From: Crocinitomicaceae bacterium
GTDB taxonomy: Bacteria; Bacteroidota; Bacteroidia; Flavobacteriales_D; Crocinitomicaceae
Direction of reading: 5' to 3'
Assembly: GCA_029251865.1 (NCBI GenBank)
Contig: JAQXCN010000031.1
Coordinates: 1-64,000 of the forward strand
DNA: 64,000 nt
Positions 52,366-61,688 of the stretch are shown here, one piece after another (position 1 is the stretch's first letter; every line of letters starts with the position of its first letter). The notes beneath the pieces were generated by a model, which made no database searches, was not told where the DNA came from, and worked only from the letters and a program-made list of their open reading frames with translations. Made by a program: the position numbers and the translations under genes.

Positions 52366-53057
52366 TCCTTAAAAGTTGAGTTAAAAATTTTATCCATCCA
52401 ATTGAAGGTTGATGCATAATTTCCCGACAGTTTCGAATGATGATCGTCGTGATGCTTCGTTTTACTCAAAAAAGGGAGTTTACTTAAAAGAGGAAGCTCT
52501 AAATCTGAATGAATATGAATTTCATGTAAGTTTCTCAATAAACCGAACCCCCAAAGTGCATATATATTGATAGGCATAACAAGGAGAATTAATGCAAACG
52601 CAATAACAACCCCAATCATACCCAACATCCATTCTAACGGGTGGGCATACAAATACTCCAAAGGAAAAGGCGTTGTTGCTCTATGATGAATAGCGTGCAC
52701 ATTCTTGAGCATGAACTTGTTTTCATGTAACCAACGGTGAAAAAAATAAAACCAGACATCATCGATAACGAAGGCAAAAAGGACTTGTGATGCAATGATC
52801 CAAATCGAAACAACCGTAGTATCGATACTTTCGTATATCAGAAAAGAACCAATTCCGGCTACGCTCAACAGAATTAAAAAATTAAAAATAAATAGTGGCA
52901 TCCGTTTACGAAAAATAGTAGAATCATAGTTTTTCGTTTGAATCCTGAAGGATTTAAAAATATTAGTCTTGAGAACGACCATACTGTAAATCAACCCGAA
53001 AAGATTAGATGCTAAAAGTACCAATACTGTTCCCAATGCCACCCATTCTCTCGTCAT
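52362..53057 (-). CDS. Sterol desaturase / fatty acid hydroxylase family
   Basis: This integral membrane di-iron enzyme has four or five helices and the three histidine boxes of the family: FFHRWLHENK, NVHAIHHRATTP, and HHDDHHSKLSGNYAS. The family hydroxylates or desaturates lipids such as fatty acids, sterols and carotenoids. Length, 231, fits. Its start overlaps FkbM's stop and its stop overlaps DUF2141, both by ATGA. The substrate is unknown, but coupling to a methyltransferase suggests a lipid that is both hydroxylated and methylated. Confidence 0.9.
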   Translation of the reverse strand: MTREWVALGTVLVLLASNLFGLIYSMVVLKTNIFKSFRIQTKNYDSTIFRKRMPLFIFNFLILLSVAGIGSFLIYESIDTTVVSIWIIASQVLFAFVIDDVWFYFFHRWLHENKFMLKNVHAIHHRATTPFPLEYLYAHPLEWMLGMIGVVIAFALILLVMPINIYALWGFGLLRNLHEIHIHSDLELPLLSKLPFLSKTKHHDDHHSKLSGNYASTFNWMDKIFNSTFKE

Positions 53058-53851
53058 CTCAATGCAAATAAGTTAAACATAACAGAATCCTCTAAACCCA
53101 CTTCACGTTCGTGGTGAAGACGGGTAAATCCTTTTTCCTTTAGCAGCTCTTTTATTTTTATCAATCGACCATCTATATCATGCACTTCAATGACCATGCT
53201 TTTAATTAGTGGCCAATGTTCATTTTCAATACCCTTGAGAACAGACCACTCTGCACCTTCACAGTCAATTTTAAGCAAATCAATTTTAGCGACATTTTGC
53301 TTTTTAATTATGGACGATAAAGTATCCAAACTACATTCAACTTGTTTTTTACCTCGCACCAAGAAAAAAGCAATAATTCCAGATAAAAAAGAAGGGATAA
53401 GTCGCATCCACCCCATACCCTCTGGTGGGTTTTTCATAGTTCCTTTTACGGCTCTTGAAAAAGCTTTTGGGTCTTTATCCCATTCTTCAGGATGTAATGT
53501 CGATAGTGCCGGAGTATTAGGGAAATAAGTAAAAGAAGCCTTAAATGCAGCGTCAGATACACCCATCATGAAAGTATGAATTCTGCCATCACCATAAGCT
53601 TTAGCATTCCTGTTCAGTACATTATAGATGTCCGGAATAGGCTCAAAACAATACACCTGTACGTTTTTCGCTTTTTGAATAGCACGGAGACCAAAAACGC
53701 CTACATTAGCACCTACATCAAAGACAACATCTTCATTACCGATTGTAATACCATTCTGAAGATACCCTTCAACATGATGGTCTAACATTTTGGCTTCCGG
53801 TTTCCTTAAACAGAATACAGGAGTACCATCAATTAGCGTTGTTTGGGTCAT
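53054..53851 (-). CDS. FkbM-family methyltransferase
   Basis: The SAM-binding fold starts with DVVFDVGANVGVFGLRAIQKAKNVQVYCFEPIPD, continues with DLLKIDCEGAEWSVLKGI and ends with LIKSMVIEVHDIDGRL, the hallmarks of FkbM. Between the two blocks is a hydrophobic stretch, LIPSFLSGIIAFFLV, which may attach the enzyme to the membrane. FkbM enzymes methylate hydroxyl groups of sugars or polyketides. The gene heads an operon with a hydroxylase, so the acceptor may be the hydroxylated lipid. That is inference. Confidence 0.87.
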   Translation of the reverse strand: MTQTTLIDGTPVFCLRKPEAKMLDHHVEGYLQNGITIGNEDVVFDVGANVGVFGLRAIQKAKNVQVYCFEPIPDIYNVLNRNAKAYGDGRIHTFMMGVSDAAFKASFTYFPNTPALSTLHPEEWDKDPKAFSRAVKGTMKNPPEGMGWMRLIPSFLSGIIAFFLVRGKKQVECSLDTLSSIIKKQNVAKIDLLKIDCEGAEWSVLKGIENEHWPLIKSMVIEVHDIDGRLIKIKELLKEKGFTRLHHEREVGLEDSVMFNLFALR

Positions 53852-53859
53852 AGAATACC

Positions 53860-53867
53860 CAAAATAA
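53860..53867 (-). promoter_or_regulatory. Near-consensus -7 box of FkbM operon
   Basis: The minus strand reads TTATTTTG, one base off TAnnTTTG, 8 nt before the FkbM ATG. No -33 element is identified. Confidence 0.25.
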
Positions 53868-53879
53868 TAAATTTTCAGC

Positions 53880-53898
53880 AGAAATATGCTGTATTTCT
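53880..53898 (-). terminator. Weak hairpin at pruA stop
   Basis: AGAAATA-TGCTG-TATTTCT forms a seven-pair AT-rich stem that overlaps the pruA stop codon on the minus strand. The following sequence has short T runs only, so termination is uncertain. Confidence 0.25.
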
Positions 53899-55525
53899 AC
53901 TCTTCAAGAAAAGGATACCTGTAATCAGTAGCAGGAACAAACGTTTCTTTAATCGTTCTTGGCGAAACCCAACGTAAAAGATTCAAAATTGATCCAGCCT
54001 TGTCATTTGTGCCTGAACCTCGCGCGCCTCCAAAAGGCTGTTGACCAACAACAGCGCCAGTAGGCTTGTCGTTTATATAGAAATTTCCTGCTGCATTTTC
54101 AAGGGCTTTTGTTGCGTACTCAGCAGCATATCTGTCAACAGATAATACAGCTCCTGTTAATGCATATTCAGATGTACCATCTACAATTTCTAAAGTTTCT
54201 TCCCACTTATCTTCATCGTAAACATATATTGTCATGACAGGTCCAAAGATTTCTTCTACCATTGTCTTAAACTTTGGATTCGACGTAACAATAATCGTTG
54301 GTTCAACGAAGTACCCCGTGGATTTGTCATAATTACCACCAGCAATGATCTCGGCATCACTTGCGTTCTTTGCATAATCTATATAAGTAGCTATACTATC
54401 AAATGCTTTCTCCGAAATAACGGCATTTATAAAATTTGCTGGGTCTTCAGGTGAACCCATTTTAAAACTATTAGCGTCTGAAATGATTTGAACTTTCACG
54501 GCATCCCAAATATTTGTAGGAATGTATGCGCGTGATGCAGCGGAACATTTTTGACCTTGAAATTCAAAAGCACCGCGTGAAATTGCTGTGGCTACCTCAG
54601 CAGCGACTGCTGATTTGTGAGCAACTATAAAATCCTTACCACCAGTTTCACCAACTATTCTCGGGTAAGATTTATACTTTTCAATATTGTTACCAATACC
54701 TTTCCAAAGCGTACGAAATACATCTGTACTACCTGTAAAATGTAAACCTGCAAAATTCTTATCCTGAAAAACTACGTTTGAAATCTCGCGACCACTCACA
54801 GTAACCATATTGATTACTCCTTTAGGAAGTCCTGCAGCTTCAAAAAGTTCCATTATTACTTGGGCGGAATATATTTGAGTTTCGGCAGGTTTCCAAATCA
54901 CAACATTACCCATCATTGCTGGAGCAGCACATAGGTTTGCGCAAATGGAGGTGAAATTAAATGGCGTAAGTGCAAAAATAAAGCCTTCAAGTGGCCTGTG
55001 CTCGAGACGGTTCCACATTCCTGGAAGAGACTCAGGCTGCTCCTTATACAATTGACTCATATACTGCACGTTAAACCTAAAAAAGTCAATCAACTCACAC
55101 GCAGCATCAATCTCCGCCTGCATCATATTTTTACTTTGAGCAAGCATTGTTGCAGCATTTAGTTTTGCACGAAAAGGACCTGCTAACAAATCAGCTGCTT
55201 TTAAAAATATTGATGCCCTATGCTCCCAACTCATATTCGCCCACTTCTTTCTTGCTTCCATAGCTGCGTCTATGGCCTCTCTTACTTCTTTTTCAGAACC
55301 ATAATTAGATGTTCCTATGGCGTGCGCATGATCATGAGGAGGGCTTAATTTTTTCTTGTTATCCGTATAGACTTTCCGTTCTCCTATATACATTGGTACA
55401 TCAATGTTACCATTGTACATTTTTGAATATTCATTAAGGAGTGTTTCACGTTCAATACTTCCTGGTGCATAAGACATAACAGGCTCATTAACCGCAACAG
55501 GTACTGAATAAAAGGCATTTGACAT
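53897..55525 (-). CDS. pruA: 1-Pyrroline-5-carboxylate dehydrogenase
   Basis: PruA oxidises glutamate semialdehyde to glutamate, the second step of proline catabolism. The ALDH fold shows LTPFNFTSICANLCAAPAMMGN, KPAETQIYSAQVIMELFEAAG, FTGSTDVFRTLWK, VGETGGKDFIVAHKSA with the Glu and FEFQGQKCSAASRAYIP with the catalytic Cys near residue 325. The C-terminus FGGARGSGTNDKAGSILNLLRWVSPRTIKE is that of this subfamily. The length of 542 fits. It has a strong promoter and is a single gene, with no PutA-like proline dehydrogenase nearby. Confidence 0.95.
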   Translation of the reverse strand: MSNAFYSVPVAVNEPVMSYAPGSIERETLLNEYSKMYNGNIDVPMYIGERKVYTDNKKKLSPPHDHAHAIGTSNYGSEKEVREAIDAAMEARKKWANMSWEHRASIFLKAADLLAGPFRAKLNAATMLAQSKNMMQAEIDAACELIDFFRFNVQYMSQLYKEQPESLPGMWNRLEHRPLEGFIFALTPFNFTSICANLCAAPAMMGNVVIWKPAETQIYSAQVIMELFEAAGLPKGVINMVTVSGREISNVVFQDKNFAGLHFTGSTDVFRTLWKGIGNNIEKYKSYPRIVGETGGKDFIVAHKSAVAAEVATAISRGAFEFQGQKCSAASRAYIPTNIWDAVKVQIISDANSFKMGSPEDPANFINAVISEKAFDSIATYIDYAKNASDAEIIAGGNYDKSTGYFVEPTIIVTSNPKFKTMVEEIFGPVMTIYVYDEDKWEETLEIVDGTSEYALTGAVLSVDRYAAEYATKALENAAGNFYINDKPTGAVVGQQPFGGARGSGTNDKAGSILNLLRWVSPRTIKETFVPATDYRYPFLEE

Positions 55526-55541
55526 AATTAATTTTTTGTTG

Positions 55542-55573
55542 CAAACTTAAGAATACTTGACTATCATTGCAAA
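55542..55573 (-). promoter_or_regulatory. pruA promoter (TTTG-N20-TAAGTTTG)
   Basis: The minus strand reads TTTG, a 20-base spacer, then TAAGTTTG, an exact match to both Bacteroidota elements at the ideal distance. The -7 box is 16 nt before the pruA ATG. This is the best promoter in the window. Confidence 0.75.
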
Positions 55574-55587
55574 AAAAGTCTACCTAT

Positions 55588-56778
55588 ATGAACAGATTTT
55601 CACTTCTTTTAGTCCTTCTCCTTTCCCTAAATAGCAGAGCACAATCTACTTTTAAATATCAAGATTTCATTCAAAGCTCAAATGCAAAAGAAAAGGCAAC
55701 TATTGCTCTTGAGCTTGGCAACTATTATCATAGGTTTTGTGTTGATTCATTGAATACGCTCGGTGTTACACTTAAAGAATTGTACGCACTTGAAAACGAC
55801 CCATTTGTAAGAGCCGTTTATCAGAAACTGCTTGGAGGATTTGATATGAAAAAAGGATTTGTTCAAGAAGGCCTAAAAATGCTCAAATCCTCTAGATCTT
55901 TTTTTTTAAATCAAGGAGATAACACGTTAATTTCGGAAGCCTTTAACGAGACAGGACAATGTTATTTACTTTTAAGTGATTTTAAAAAAGCAAAAGAAAA
56001 CTTTAATTCATCCATTAAATTTGGTGCGGACGCACAGGATAAAACTTTAGAATACATGGCAATGATTAATCTTGCCCAATGCCACTATTTAGGTGGGGAC
56101 ACAATTTCCGCTCAAGTTTTTACCAGGAGTTATCTAACAAAAGCACTAAAAGCAAATAAATTTGAGGCCGCCGCAAATGCCTATTCTTTTTTGGGTCAAA
56201 TGGCATTGGATCAAAAAAATCACTCTTTAGCGATTCAATACTTTGACAAACAGCGCACTTATGCAGATAAAACACGAGCGCCATTTACCGTGTCTCGTGC
56301 TAAAAATAATCTAGCTATTTCGTTCTTTCTTAAGGGTGATTTCAAACAAGCCCTTGCGCTCTTTACAGAGGTCCTAGAAGAACGAAAACAGCAAGGTGTA
56401 ATCTCTTATTTATGCGATGCCTATTTAAACATGGGGAACTTTCACTTTGAAAATAAAAATCACGAAACCGCGAATATTTATATTGATTCCTCCATCTTTT
56501 TATCGAAAAATAATGGTCTAATTTCTAATCATATCGAGGCACTTGAGACAAGATTGGAATTTGATGTGTCACCCAATCTAAAGTCTGAAATTAAAGAACT
56601 TAAGGAAAAACAAAAATTCTTTTTAGAAGAACAACGGAAGCAAAGAGATGTGAAATCAGCTATTAAGATTAATCACAGTTCTCTTTCCACGTGGCCGTGG
56701 TATGTTTATATGATTTTTGTATTAATCCCTTTTGTTAGCCTTCTATTCTTCCGAAGCAATTTATCTGACAAGCGTTAA
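55588..56778 (+). CDS. TPR protein with C-terminal membrane helix
   Basis: I start at the ATG giving MNRFSLLLVLLLSLNSRAQ, a signal peptide; the track start is a TTG seven codons earlier. TPR motifs span about residues 35-310, for example FVQEGLKMLKSSRSFFLNQGDNTLISEAFNETG, ANAYSFLGQMALDQKNHSLAIQYFDKQ and KNNLAISFFLKGDFKQALALFTEVLEE. A charged helix (about 325-360) precedes a membrane helix (WYVYMIFVLIPFVSLLFF) five residues from the end. The layout equals the sensor half of Bacteroidota TPR histidine kinases, but the kinase is absent. It may be a stand-alone sensor or a remnant. Confidence 0.78.
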   Translation: MNRFSLLLVLLLSLNSRAQSTFKYQDFIQSSNAKEKATIALELGNYYHRFCVDSLNTLGVTLKELYALENDPFVRAVYQKLLGGFDMKKGFVQEGLKMLKSSRSFFLNQGDNTLISEAFNETGQCYLLLSDFKKAKENFNSSIKFGADAQDKTLEYMAMINLAQCHYLGGDTISAQVFTRSYLTKALKANKFEAAANAYSFLGQMALDQKNHSLAIQYFDKQRTYADKTRAPFTVSRAKNNLAISFFLKGDFKQALALFTEVLEERKQQGVISYLCDAYLNMGNFHFENKNHETANIYIDSSIFLSKNNGLISNHIEALETRLEFDVSPNLKSEIKELKEKQKFFLEEQRKQRDVKSAIKINHSSLSTWPWYVYMIFVLIPFVSLLFFRSNLSDKR

Positions 56779-59700
56779 AAAACCATGCCCAGATAATTCT
56801 GTACCATTATTCCCCTGGGCCGTATATTTGTAGAAATAAACACCCTCCTCAGCTTCATTGCCACTAAATGATTTACCATCCCAACCGTCTTCTAAGGATT
56901 CTATTCGTGCCATAACATTCCCCCACCGATTCAAAATAATTAGTTCAAGTGTAGCAATATTTTCAGTTTCAATGATAAACAACTCATTTGTACCATCTTG
57001 ATTGGGGCTAAATACATTGGGAACAAATATTATTGGATCACCTAACAATAAGGCATTGATTTCTATTCCAAAAGTATCACTACAAAGGTCATTTTGAGCG
57101 ATGAGCTCTACGTAATAAACACCTTCAATTTCATAGATCGATGAGAGCGATGGATTGTCAGGATCAGAATAATCTAATAACCCTCCATTTCCAAAATCCC
57201 AACTATACATTGTCGCATTAGAACTTTGATTAAGAAAATCAACATTTAAAGGGATAGATCCTGAAACTGGTGTTCCTTCAAATAAGGCAATAGGATTCGG
57301 GGTAGTTTCCAAAGTGATAGATGCATTGCCTTCACAACCATTTTCATCAACTCCTGAAACTGTGTAAGAAGTTGTTGAATTCAAATTAAATGGGACTCCG
57401 TCAATTACGCCATTATCCCAGGTGTATACTGCTGACGGCCCTGCACCACTTGCAGACAAAACAACACTTTCACCTTCACAAACCAGAATAGATGGCCCTG
57501 GATCAATAGTTGGTGTTTGATGAACTACAACTAATAATTCATCCTGAGTCTCACAACCATCAGCACTGAAACCTGTCAGTGTGTAGACTCCAGTCTCTGA
57601 GGGAATAAATCCAACCCCGTCTTCTACACCATTGGACCAAGAATAATCTAGACCGTTACTACCATTAAGAATAACTGTTTCACCCATGCACACGGCAACA
57701 TCATCGCCGGCAAATACAGGTGTATTTGGATTAACAACAACTGTAAAATCAACCATTGGACTTGGGCAGCCAGCGACAGTGTAGCTTACAGAATATTCCG
57801 TAGTCTCAGTTGGACTTACCGTGATTTCACTTAAGGTTTCACCACTAGGCATCCACGAAAATTCACCATTACTTAGTCCTGATATAGCAGTCAAAACGGC
57901 TGTTTGACCTTCGCATATTTCATTTGTTCCAATTATAGATAGGTCAGGTGTTTCGTTTACAATAATTACCATTTGATAATTTAATGCACACTGATCTGGG
58001 TCAACAACGAATGCATATATGGTTGGCCCAACTGCATTTGTATTAATGCCCGGAGGGCCCCAAACACCAGTATACCCGTCCAAAGAAACATTAGATAAAG
58101 CGTCTGCCGCATCATCTTGACAATACGGACCCAATTGCTCGAAATTGGCTACTTGAGAGGCCGTAACTGTCAAGTTCATTGTTGCAAGCGAATCGCAACC
58201 TGTCTCTATACTTTGAAGAATTACAGTTTGTGTACCTCCAACACCAAAAAATAGTCCATTCCATTCATAAGGCAGTTCAGAGTCACATATAGTTTCAAAA
58301 CTCTCACTTGCTAGCGTAGGACTGACTCCTAAATCAAGTGTTGCCAATGAGTCACATCCGGAAACAACACTCGTTAAAGTAGAAGTTTGAATGCCTGCTT
58401 CTGTAAAGGAGATCCCATTCCAATCAAAAGGCAATTCACTTTCACATATCGCCAAAGAGGAATTACTTTCTAGTATAGGATTAACAGTAACTGTTGCAGA
58501 TGCTTGCGCCATGCAACCTGCTAAATCATAGTCACAAGTATAATTCAAGGTTTCATTAGGTGTTACTTCTATCGTTGAGGTACCTACTTCGCCAGTGCTC
58601 CAAACATAGGACCCACCATTAATTGATGGTGTCGCCGTTAATGTCACGGAGGAGCCAAGACACATGACTTCAGAATTAATCGTTAAACTCGGGGCCTCAA
58701 CGATTAAGTTAAGCGTAGCCAAAGAATCACACCCTGAAACTACACTTGTCAAAGCTATCGTTTGATTATCTGAGGTCAGGAATTCAATACCATTCCATGA
58801 ATAGGGTAGTTCCTCTTCACAAATTGACAAATTCGTTGTGCTTGTCAACGAAGGATTTACAAACAGCTCAAGATTAGCTGTAGAATCACATCCATTTTGA
58901 ACATCTGTCAATACGACCTGATGTAGACCACCTGCGTTTATTTCTAATCCATTCCATGAAAATGGCAAGTCAGAGTCACAAATAGTTATTACTGTCGTGC
59001 TTTCTAATAATGGATTAACCGTTACAGTTCCGGTAGCGGAAGCAATACAACCCGCAAGGTCATAATCGCATGTAAAATCGGAGGTCGCATTCGGATTAAC
59101 ACTGATTGATGAAGTGGTTTCACCAGTATTCCATAAAAATACACCTCCTAAAATTGATGGTGTTGCTGTCAAAGTGATGAAATCGCCTTCACAAATTGTT
59201 TCAGAATTAATCGACAATGTAGGAACAATAGCATTTGCAACTACCTCTATAGTCTCAATTATGGGCTCAGTACACCCGCCAGCATCATCAACAGAAACAT
59301 CATAAAACCCAGGCTCCAATCCCGTAGCAGTCGCTGTCGTTTGTGAGGGATTTGTGTTCCAAGAATACGTATATCCTGGAAATCCCCCTGAAGCATTAAC
59401 TGTCGCCGTACCATCCGATCCCAAACATGATACGGGAGTTGAAGATACACTTGTTTCCAAAGCATTAGAACATTCTAAAAAATCAACAAATACGCCGGAA
59501 TCCCAAACACCATCTCCTGCATCTGCAATAGCCAACTTAAAATGGTAACTTTCACAAGGAACGACGGATACATCAGAAATCAGTACGGTGGTAAAAGCGT
59601 CAAAAACATTGGTCGCTCCATTGGCATTATTGACGTAAAAAGCTTGGTTTAAATTCGCATTAACATTGTCAATGCTCACAATGGTAACTCCGTCAGGCAG

Positions 59701-60234
59701 AACTGCTACATTCTGATTATTGTAGATCGTACCATTTGGGTCCGGTCCTGTAATGAAGAAACCAAAGGCATCATTGAAGCCCGCCGACACCCATTCCGGA
59801 TATTCCTCTGAACCAAATACAAATCGAATTTGAAGTTCGTCACAGGTTGGCACGACATCAAACTCAAGAATACAACAATCATTATTGGCTAATGGCTCAA
59901 GCGCATTTAATTGTGGATCGTTGCAGTTTGTTCCATTATCCGTACTCATGAAATTCGCTCCTGGAGCGTTAATATCAGCAACATTCCCAGTAGTCATTAC
60001 AAGACCTGTTGGAATACCAATATCCGTTGTTTCACCATTCGTAAAAGTTCCGTAGGCATTATTGGGACAATTCATTGTAGCATTTGTTATTGTCAATCCA
60101 CCACTAATGATGGAATTAACAACTACTTCCGCTGTCGCACCTTGATTCTCGATAATTAATTGAGCATGTACATTTTTTGAGAAAAAAACAACACATAAAA
60201 GAGAAAGAAAAGAAACAAAACTATTACAATGCAT
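56761..60234 (-). CDS. Giant T9SS surface protein, CHU_C domain
   Basis: I start at the ATG at 60234 (MHCNSFVSFLSLLCVVFFSKNVHAQ, signal peptide); the track start is a TTG three codons earlier. The N-terminal domain, with GLVMTTGNVADINAPG, VVPTCDELQIRFVFGSEEYPEW and GFFITGPDPNG, is of the choice-of-anchor L type. SprB-like repeats follow (SCLGSDGTATVNASGGFPGYTYSWN), then Ig-like and WNG modules in two tandem copies, more Ig-like modules, and a PKD domain (VDFLNQSSNATMYSWDFG). The C-terminus, VPNVFSPNQDGTNELF to WGNVMARIESLEDGWDG, is the type B sorting domain. It is probably an adhesin, and it converges on the TPR gene with an 18-base overlap. Confidence 0.9.
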   Translation of the reverse strand: MHCNSFVSFLSLLCVVFFSKNVHAQLIIENQGATAEVVVNSIISGGLTITNATMNCPNNAYGTFTNGETTDIGIPTGLVMTTGNVADINAPGANFMSTDNGTNCNDPQLNALEPLANNDCCILEFDVVPTCDELQIRFVFGSEEYPEWVSAGFNDAFGFFITGPDPNGTIYNNQNVAVLPDGVTIVSIDNVNANLNQAFYVNNANGATNVFDAFTTVLISDVSVVPCESYHFKLAIADAGDGVWDSGVFVDFLECSNALETSVSSTPVSCLGSDGTATVNASGGFPGYTYSWNTNPSQTTATATGLEPGFYDVSVDDAGGCTEPIIETIEVVANAIVPTLSINSETICEGDFITLTATPSILGGVFLWNTGETTSSISVNPNATSDFTCDYDLAGCIASATGTVTVNPLLESTTVITICDSDLPFSWNGLEINAGGLHQVVLTDVQNGCDSTANLELFVNPSLTSTTNLSICEEELPYSWNGIEFLTSDNQTIALTSVVSGCDSLATLNLIVEAPSLTINSEVMCLGSSVTLTATPSINGGSYVWSTGEVGTSTIEVTPNETLNYTCDYDLAGCMAQASATVTVNPILESNSSLAICESELPFDWNGISFTEAGIQTSTLTSVVSGCDSLATLDLGVSPTLASESFETICDSELPYEWNGLFFGVGGTQTVILQSIETGCDSLATMNLTVTASQVANFEQLGPYCQDDAADALSNVSLDGYTGVWGPPGINTNAVGPTIYAFVVDPDQCALNYQMVIIVNETPDLSIIGTNEICEGQTAVLTAISGLSNGEFSWMPSGETLSEITVSPTETTEYSVSYTVAGCPSPMVDFTVVVNPNTPVFAGDDVAVCMGETVILNGSNGLDYSWSNGVEDGVGFIPSETGVYTLTGFSADGCETQDELLVVVHQTPTIDPGPSILVCEGESVVLSASGAGPSAVYTWDNGVIDGVPFNLNSTTSYTVSGVDENGCEGNASITLETTPNPIALFEGTPVSGSIPLNVDFLNQSSNATMYSWDFGNGGLLDYSDPDNPSLSSIYEIEGVYYVELIAQNDLCSDTFGIEINALLLGDPIIFVPNVFSPNQDGTNELFIIETENIATLELIILNRWGNVMARIESLEDGWDGKSFSGNEAEEGVYFYKYTAQGNNGTELSGHGFLTLVR
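58165..59221 (-). repeat. Duplicated 176-residue module in adhesin
   Basis: Two copies of an Ig-like module plus two WNG modules are repeated with a period of about 528 bases. Each copy starts SINSE or TINSE with a Cys, has LTATPSI, TCDYDLAGC and VNP, and continues with LPFxWNG and GCDSxA. The nucleotide sequences have diverged, so the duplication is old. Confidence 0.75.
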
Positions 60235-60274
60235 ATAATTCAAAGACTAAATTCAAACCTTGAAGGTTGCTTCT

Positions 60275-60282
60275 CAAATATA
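60275..60282 (-). promoter_or_regulatory. -7 box (TATATTTG) of adhesin gene
   Basis: The minus strand reads TATATTTG, an exact TAnnTTTG match, 40 nt before the ATG at 60234. The nearest TTTG upstream is 13 bases away, too close for a standard -33. Confidence 0.4.
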
Positions 60283-60556
60283 CGAAATTGAAAATCAAAA
60301 AAAAATCTGAAATGCTTGAGCATGAATAAATTAAAATAATCTTTAAAACTTTCAGAATAGCATACAATAATGAAGAATGCTTGAGGCAGAAGAATCTCAA
60401 CATACGACATCTCAGTTATCACAAACCTCAACACTGTTAAACCTCTCTAAGATCTTGGACAAAAGATCTATCTGTACTTTTTTAGTCTTTCTTGTTTTCC
60501 GCTTTTAATGTGCGATAAATACGTTCCCAAGACTATTATAAACGGAATCAATTACC

Positions 60557-60564
60557 TAATTTTA
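60557..60564 (+). promoter_or_regulatory. recF -7 box (TAATTTTA)
   Basis: TAATTTTA is one base off consensus and ends 4 nt before the recF ATG. The stretch TAATTTTAAAATATG differs from that of holB by a single base, an unusual likeness between two DNA replication or repair genes. Confidence 0.45.
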
Positions 60565-60568
60565 AAAT

Positions 60569-61678
60569 ATGTTCCTAGCACGTTTACACCTTCTACAATT
60601 CAAGAACCATCAAAGCACTGAGGTCCAGCTTATTAATGGCTTAAATGCATTCATAGGAAAGAACGGGAGCGGCAAAACCAACGTGCTAGATGCGATACAT
60701 TACATGAGTATGTGCAAAAGCTATTTGAATCCAATTGACAAACAAAATGTAATGTTTAATCAAAGCTTTTTCCATATTAACGGAACATGGAATGTCGATA
60801 AAAAAGAACATCAAGTTGCCTGCTCATACAAACTTGGCGCAAAAAAGAAAATTAAACTAAACAAGAAAGAATACGAAAAGTTAGCGGAACATATCGGTAA
60901 GTTTCCTGTAGTTTTCATTTCGCCATACGACGGTGATTTAATTAACGAGGGAAGCGAATTAAGAAGAAAATGGATGGATGGTATCATATCTCAAGTCGAT
61001 CCTATATATTTAAATACGCTACAGTCCTACAATAAAGTACTATCCCAAAGGAATGCTTTACTTAAAAATATGGCAGAGCACCGTTTATTTGATTTAGAGT
61101 CCATTGAGGTTTGGGATGCGCAAATGTCAAAACTTGGTAACTTTATTCATCAAAAAAGAAGTGAATTTTTAGACTCTTTTATTCCTGTTTTTCAAAAATT
61201 CTATGGACAGATAGGTATAGATTCAGAGGATAGTAACATTGCTTATAAATCACAATTAATAGGTGAAAATTTTACTGATTTATTAGTCGCCAATCACAAA
61301 AAAGACAGCTACAATCAATACTCGAATGTTGGCATTCATAAAGATGATTTGATTTTTACCATTAAAGAGCATCCCATCAAAAAATTCGGTTCACAAGGGC
61401 AGCAAAAATCATTCGTTATCGCACTACGATTGGCTCAATTTGACTGGCTCAAAGCACAAAAGAGAACAAATCCAATTTTATTGCTTGATGACATATTTGA
61501 TAAACTCGATTCGGAGCGTGTTCAAAAGCTTGTCCAACTTGTCACGCAAGATTACTTTGGACAAGTGATTTTATCCGATACAGATCAAGAGCGAATGGAG
61601 AACCTGTTAGACACATTAAATGTTCCATCAAAATTATTTGAGGTGGTTCAAGGAGATGTTCAAGAAATTTCTCGTTAA
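60569..61678 (+). CDS. recF: DNA replication and repair protein RecF
   Basis: RecF is an SMC-like ATPase that loads RecA at gaps with RecO and RecR. Walker A is FIGKNGSGKTNVLDAI near residue 30, the signature GSQGQQKSFVIALRLAQ near 275 and Walker B NPILLLDDIFDKLD near 305. LHLLQFKNHQSTEVQL at the start is typical. The 369-residue length is normal. A DUF721 gene follows 10 bases after the stop, as often seen after recF. No dnaA or dnaN is in the window. Confidence 0.97.
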   Translation: MFLARLHLLQFKNHQSTEVQLINGLNAFIGKNGSGKTNVLDAIHYMSMCKSYLNPIDKQNVMFNQSFFHINGTWNVDKKEHQVACSYKLGAKKKIKLNKKEYEKLAEHIGKFPVVFISPYDGDLINEGSELRRKWMDGIISQVDPIYLNTLQSYNKVLSQRNALLKNMAEHRLFDLESIEVWDAQMSKLGNFIHQKRSEFLDSFIPVFQKFYGQIGIDSEDSNIAYKSQLIGENFTDLLVANHKKDSYNQYSNVGIHKDDLIFTIKEHPIKKFGSQGQQKSFVIALRLAQFDWLKAQKRTNPILLLDDIFDKLDSERVQKLVQLVTQDYFGQVILSDTDQERMENLLDTLNVPSKLFEVVQGDVQEISR

Positions 61679-61688
61679 TTTTAACATT

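Larger units (their letters stand above)
60235..60568. other. Non-coding gap between adhesin and recF
   Basis: The AT-rich gap of about 330 bases holds divergent promoters and no credible gene; the short ORF drawn here lacks coding character. It has a palindromic AGATCT pair (AGATCT-N8-AGATCT) around 60449-60469. Confidence 0.5.

Noticed and set aside
53190-53528. 112-residue plus-strand ORF opposite FkbM
   Set aside because: Shadow of the FkbM frame with no domain.
60240-60434. 64-residue ORF upstream of the adhesin
   Set aside because: Overlaps the adhesin promoter; composition and lack of start context do not support coding.
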